Shown one piece after another: positions 63,566-64,000 of a DNA stretch of 64,000 nt. The DNA is from Paraburkholderia edwinii (GTDB lineage: Bacteria > Pseudomonadota > Gammaproteobacteria > Burkholderiales > Burkholderiaceae), in the NCBI RefSeq assembly GCF_019428685.1, contig NZ_CP080096.1:186001-250000 (forward strand). Direction: 5' to 3'. Numbering within the stretch: position 1 is the stretch's first letter; the number at the start of each line of letters is the position of its first letter. A program made the translations under genes and the position numbers. The notes beneath the pieces were generated by a model. The model ran no database searches. It saw nothing but the letters and a program-made list of their open reading frames with translations, and had not been told where the DNA came from.

Positions 63566-64000
63566 GTGCCGACATTTTGCCGCGCACGCTGCGGGCACGG
63601 CTCACCGTGTTGATTGTCGCGTCGAGCACCGCGGTGCTGGCGTTGAGCGGCTTCACGCTGTATGAGGCGCTGCGCAGCCGCATCGAGGCATCGGCAGCCG
63701 CCGAAATGGATGCGACGATGTCCGCGCTCAAAGTGCATTTGCCGCAGATCCGGGCAATCGACGAAATTCCGTATCTGACCGAAACGTGGATCGACATGCT
63801 GCACGGACATGCGAACCTGAGCCTCGCGATTTTCGATAACGCTGATCGCCGGTTGCTCAGCACGCCCGGCTATCGACACAACGAGCACGTCGCCGCGACG
63901 CTCGAGCGCGTGCGCCTCGTGCCGGCGCCGATCGTCGTTCAGGCGCCTCACGTTGCGCTTCGCTATCTTGCGACAGCGATTCCTGTCGCCGCAAACGCAA
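63562..64000 (+). CDS. czcS: heavy-metal sensor histidine kinase, partial (cut by right edge)
   Basis: 146 residues visible. TM1 about 12-32 ([21 protein letters not shown]), then the start of a periplasmic sensor domain. HAMP and kinase domains lie beyond the window. ATG 63562 overlaps the regulator stop (ATGA). By position the partner of the CusR/CzcR-like regulator; metal ligand not determinable from this part. Confidence 0.8.
   Translation, partial: MSADILPRTLRARLTVLIVASSTAVLALSGFTLYEALRSRIEASAAAEMDATMSALKVHLPQIRAIDEIPYLTETWIDMLHGHANLSLAIFDNADRRLLSTPGYRHNEHVAATLERVRLVPAPIVVQAPHVALRYLATAIPVAANA

Noticed and set aside
1..64000. tRNA/rRNA genes, CRISPR arrays, insertion sequences, phage genes
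   Set aside because: None seen by eye on either strand: no cloverleaf with a TTCRANY loop, no regularly spaced repeats, no transposase or integrase. A tRNAscan/ISfinder run would settle it.

Overview
The window is chromosomal DNA of a high-GC betaproteobacterium, most likely a member of the Burkholderiaceae (Burkholderia/Paraburkholderia/Caballeronia/Trinickia group). This rests on strongly GC-biased codon use and on gene content: a Lys/Ala-rich histone-H1-like protein, T6SS parts with VgrG, MHS-type transporters, DUF1537/PdxA2 acid-sugar catabolism and a CzcCBA-type metal pump. I see no rRNA, tRNA, CRISPR array, insertion sequence or phage. The species cannot be fixed from sequence alone.

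Layout. 1-5.1 kb: two subunits of a SoeABC-type (sulfite:quinone) molybdoenzyme, cut by the left edge, and a succinylglutamate desuccinylase/aspartoacylase-like metalloenzyme. 5.3-10.5 kb: a RidA-like protein, a ProP-type transporter, an Lrp/AsnC regulator divergent from an SDR, and a second MHS transporter. 10.8-15.3 kb: the operon kdgT-dtnK-pdxA2 (uptake, phosphorylation and oxidation of four-carbon acid sugars) opposite its DeoR-family regulator, with clear operator-like repeats and a strong terminator. 15.3-21.4 kb: an efflux MFS, an SDR/AhpD-like pair, a RidA protein, a Tat-exported aldo/keto reductase and a sulfotransferase-like protein. 21.4-33.6 kb: a partial T6SS locus read leftwards, vgrG - AT-rich effector/immunity cassette - conserved membrane protein - tssM - tssF - tssJ. 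33.8-36.3 kb: an alcohol dehydrogenase, a YopT-like putative cysteine protease and two tiny coupled ORFs.

36.9-43.8 kb: a hybrid histidine kinase and a sigma-54 activator with receiver and PAS domains (ATGA-coupled), divergent from a methanethiol oxidase (SBP56/MtoX) gene and a small membrane protein. The intergenic regions next to mtoX and soeA share an exact 19-bp string, which hints at a common element for two organosulfur/sulfite genes. 43.9-46.1 kb: two surface-glycan type genes. 46.4-46.9 kb: a histone-H1-like/ribbon-helix-helix chimera.

47.1-52.3 kb: a five-gene operon that looks like a chemosensory system reduced to essentials: a membrane CheA-like kinase without a CheW-binding domain, a sensorless MCP-like protein, two CheX-family proteins (one fused to a degenerate receiver) and a stand-alone CheY. 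No CheW, CheR or CheB is present here. This is my main candidate for a poorly described system. 52.6-64 kb: a ZntB-like transporter, a two-HKD phospholipase-D-like protein, an MgtC-like protein, and a czcCBA-type efflux operon with its own two-component regulators. A perfect 11-bp dyad of the CusR type (TGAC-N6-GTCA) lies upstream of czcC. The sensor kinase is cut by the right edge.
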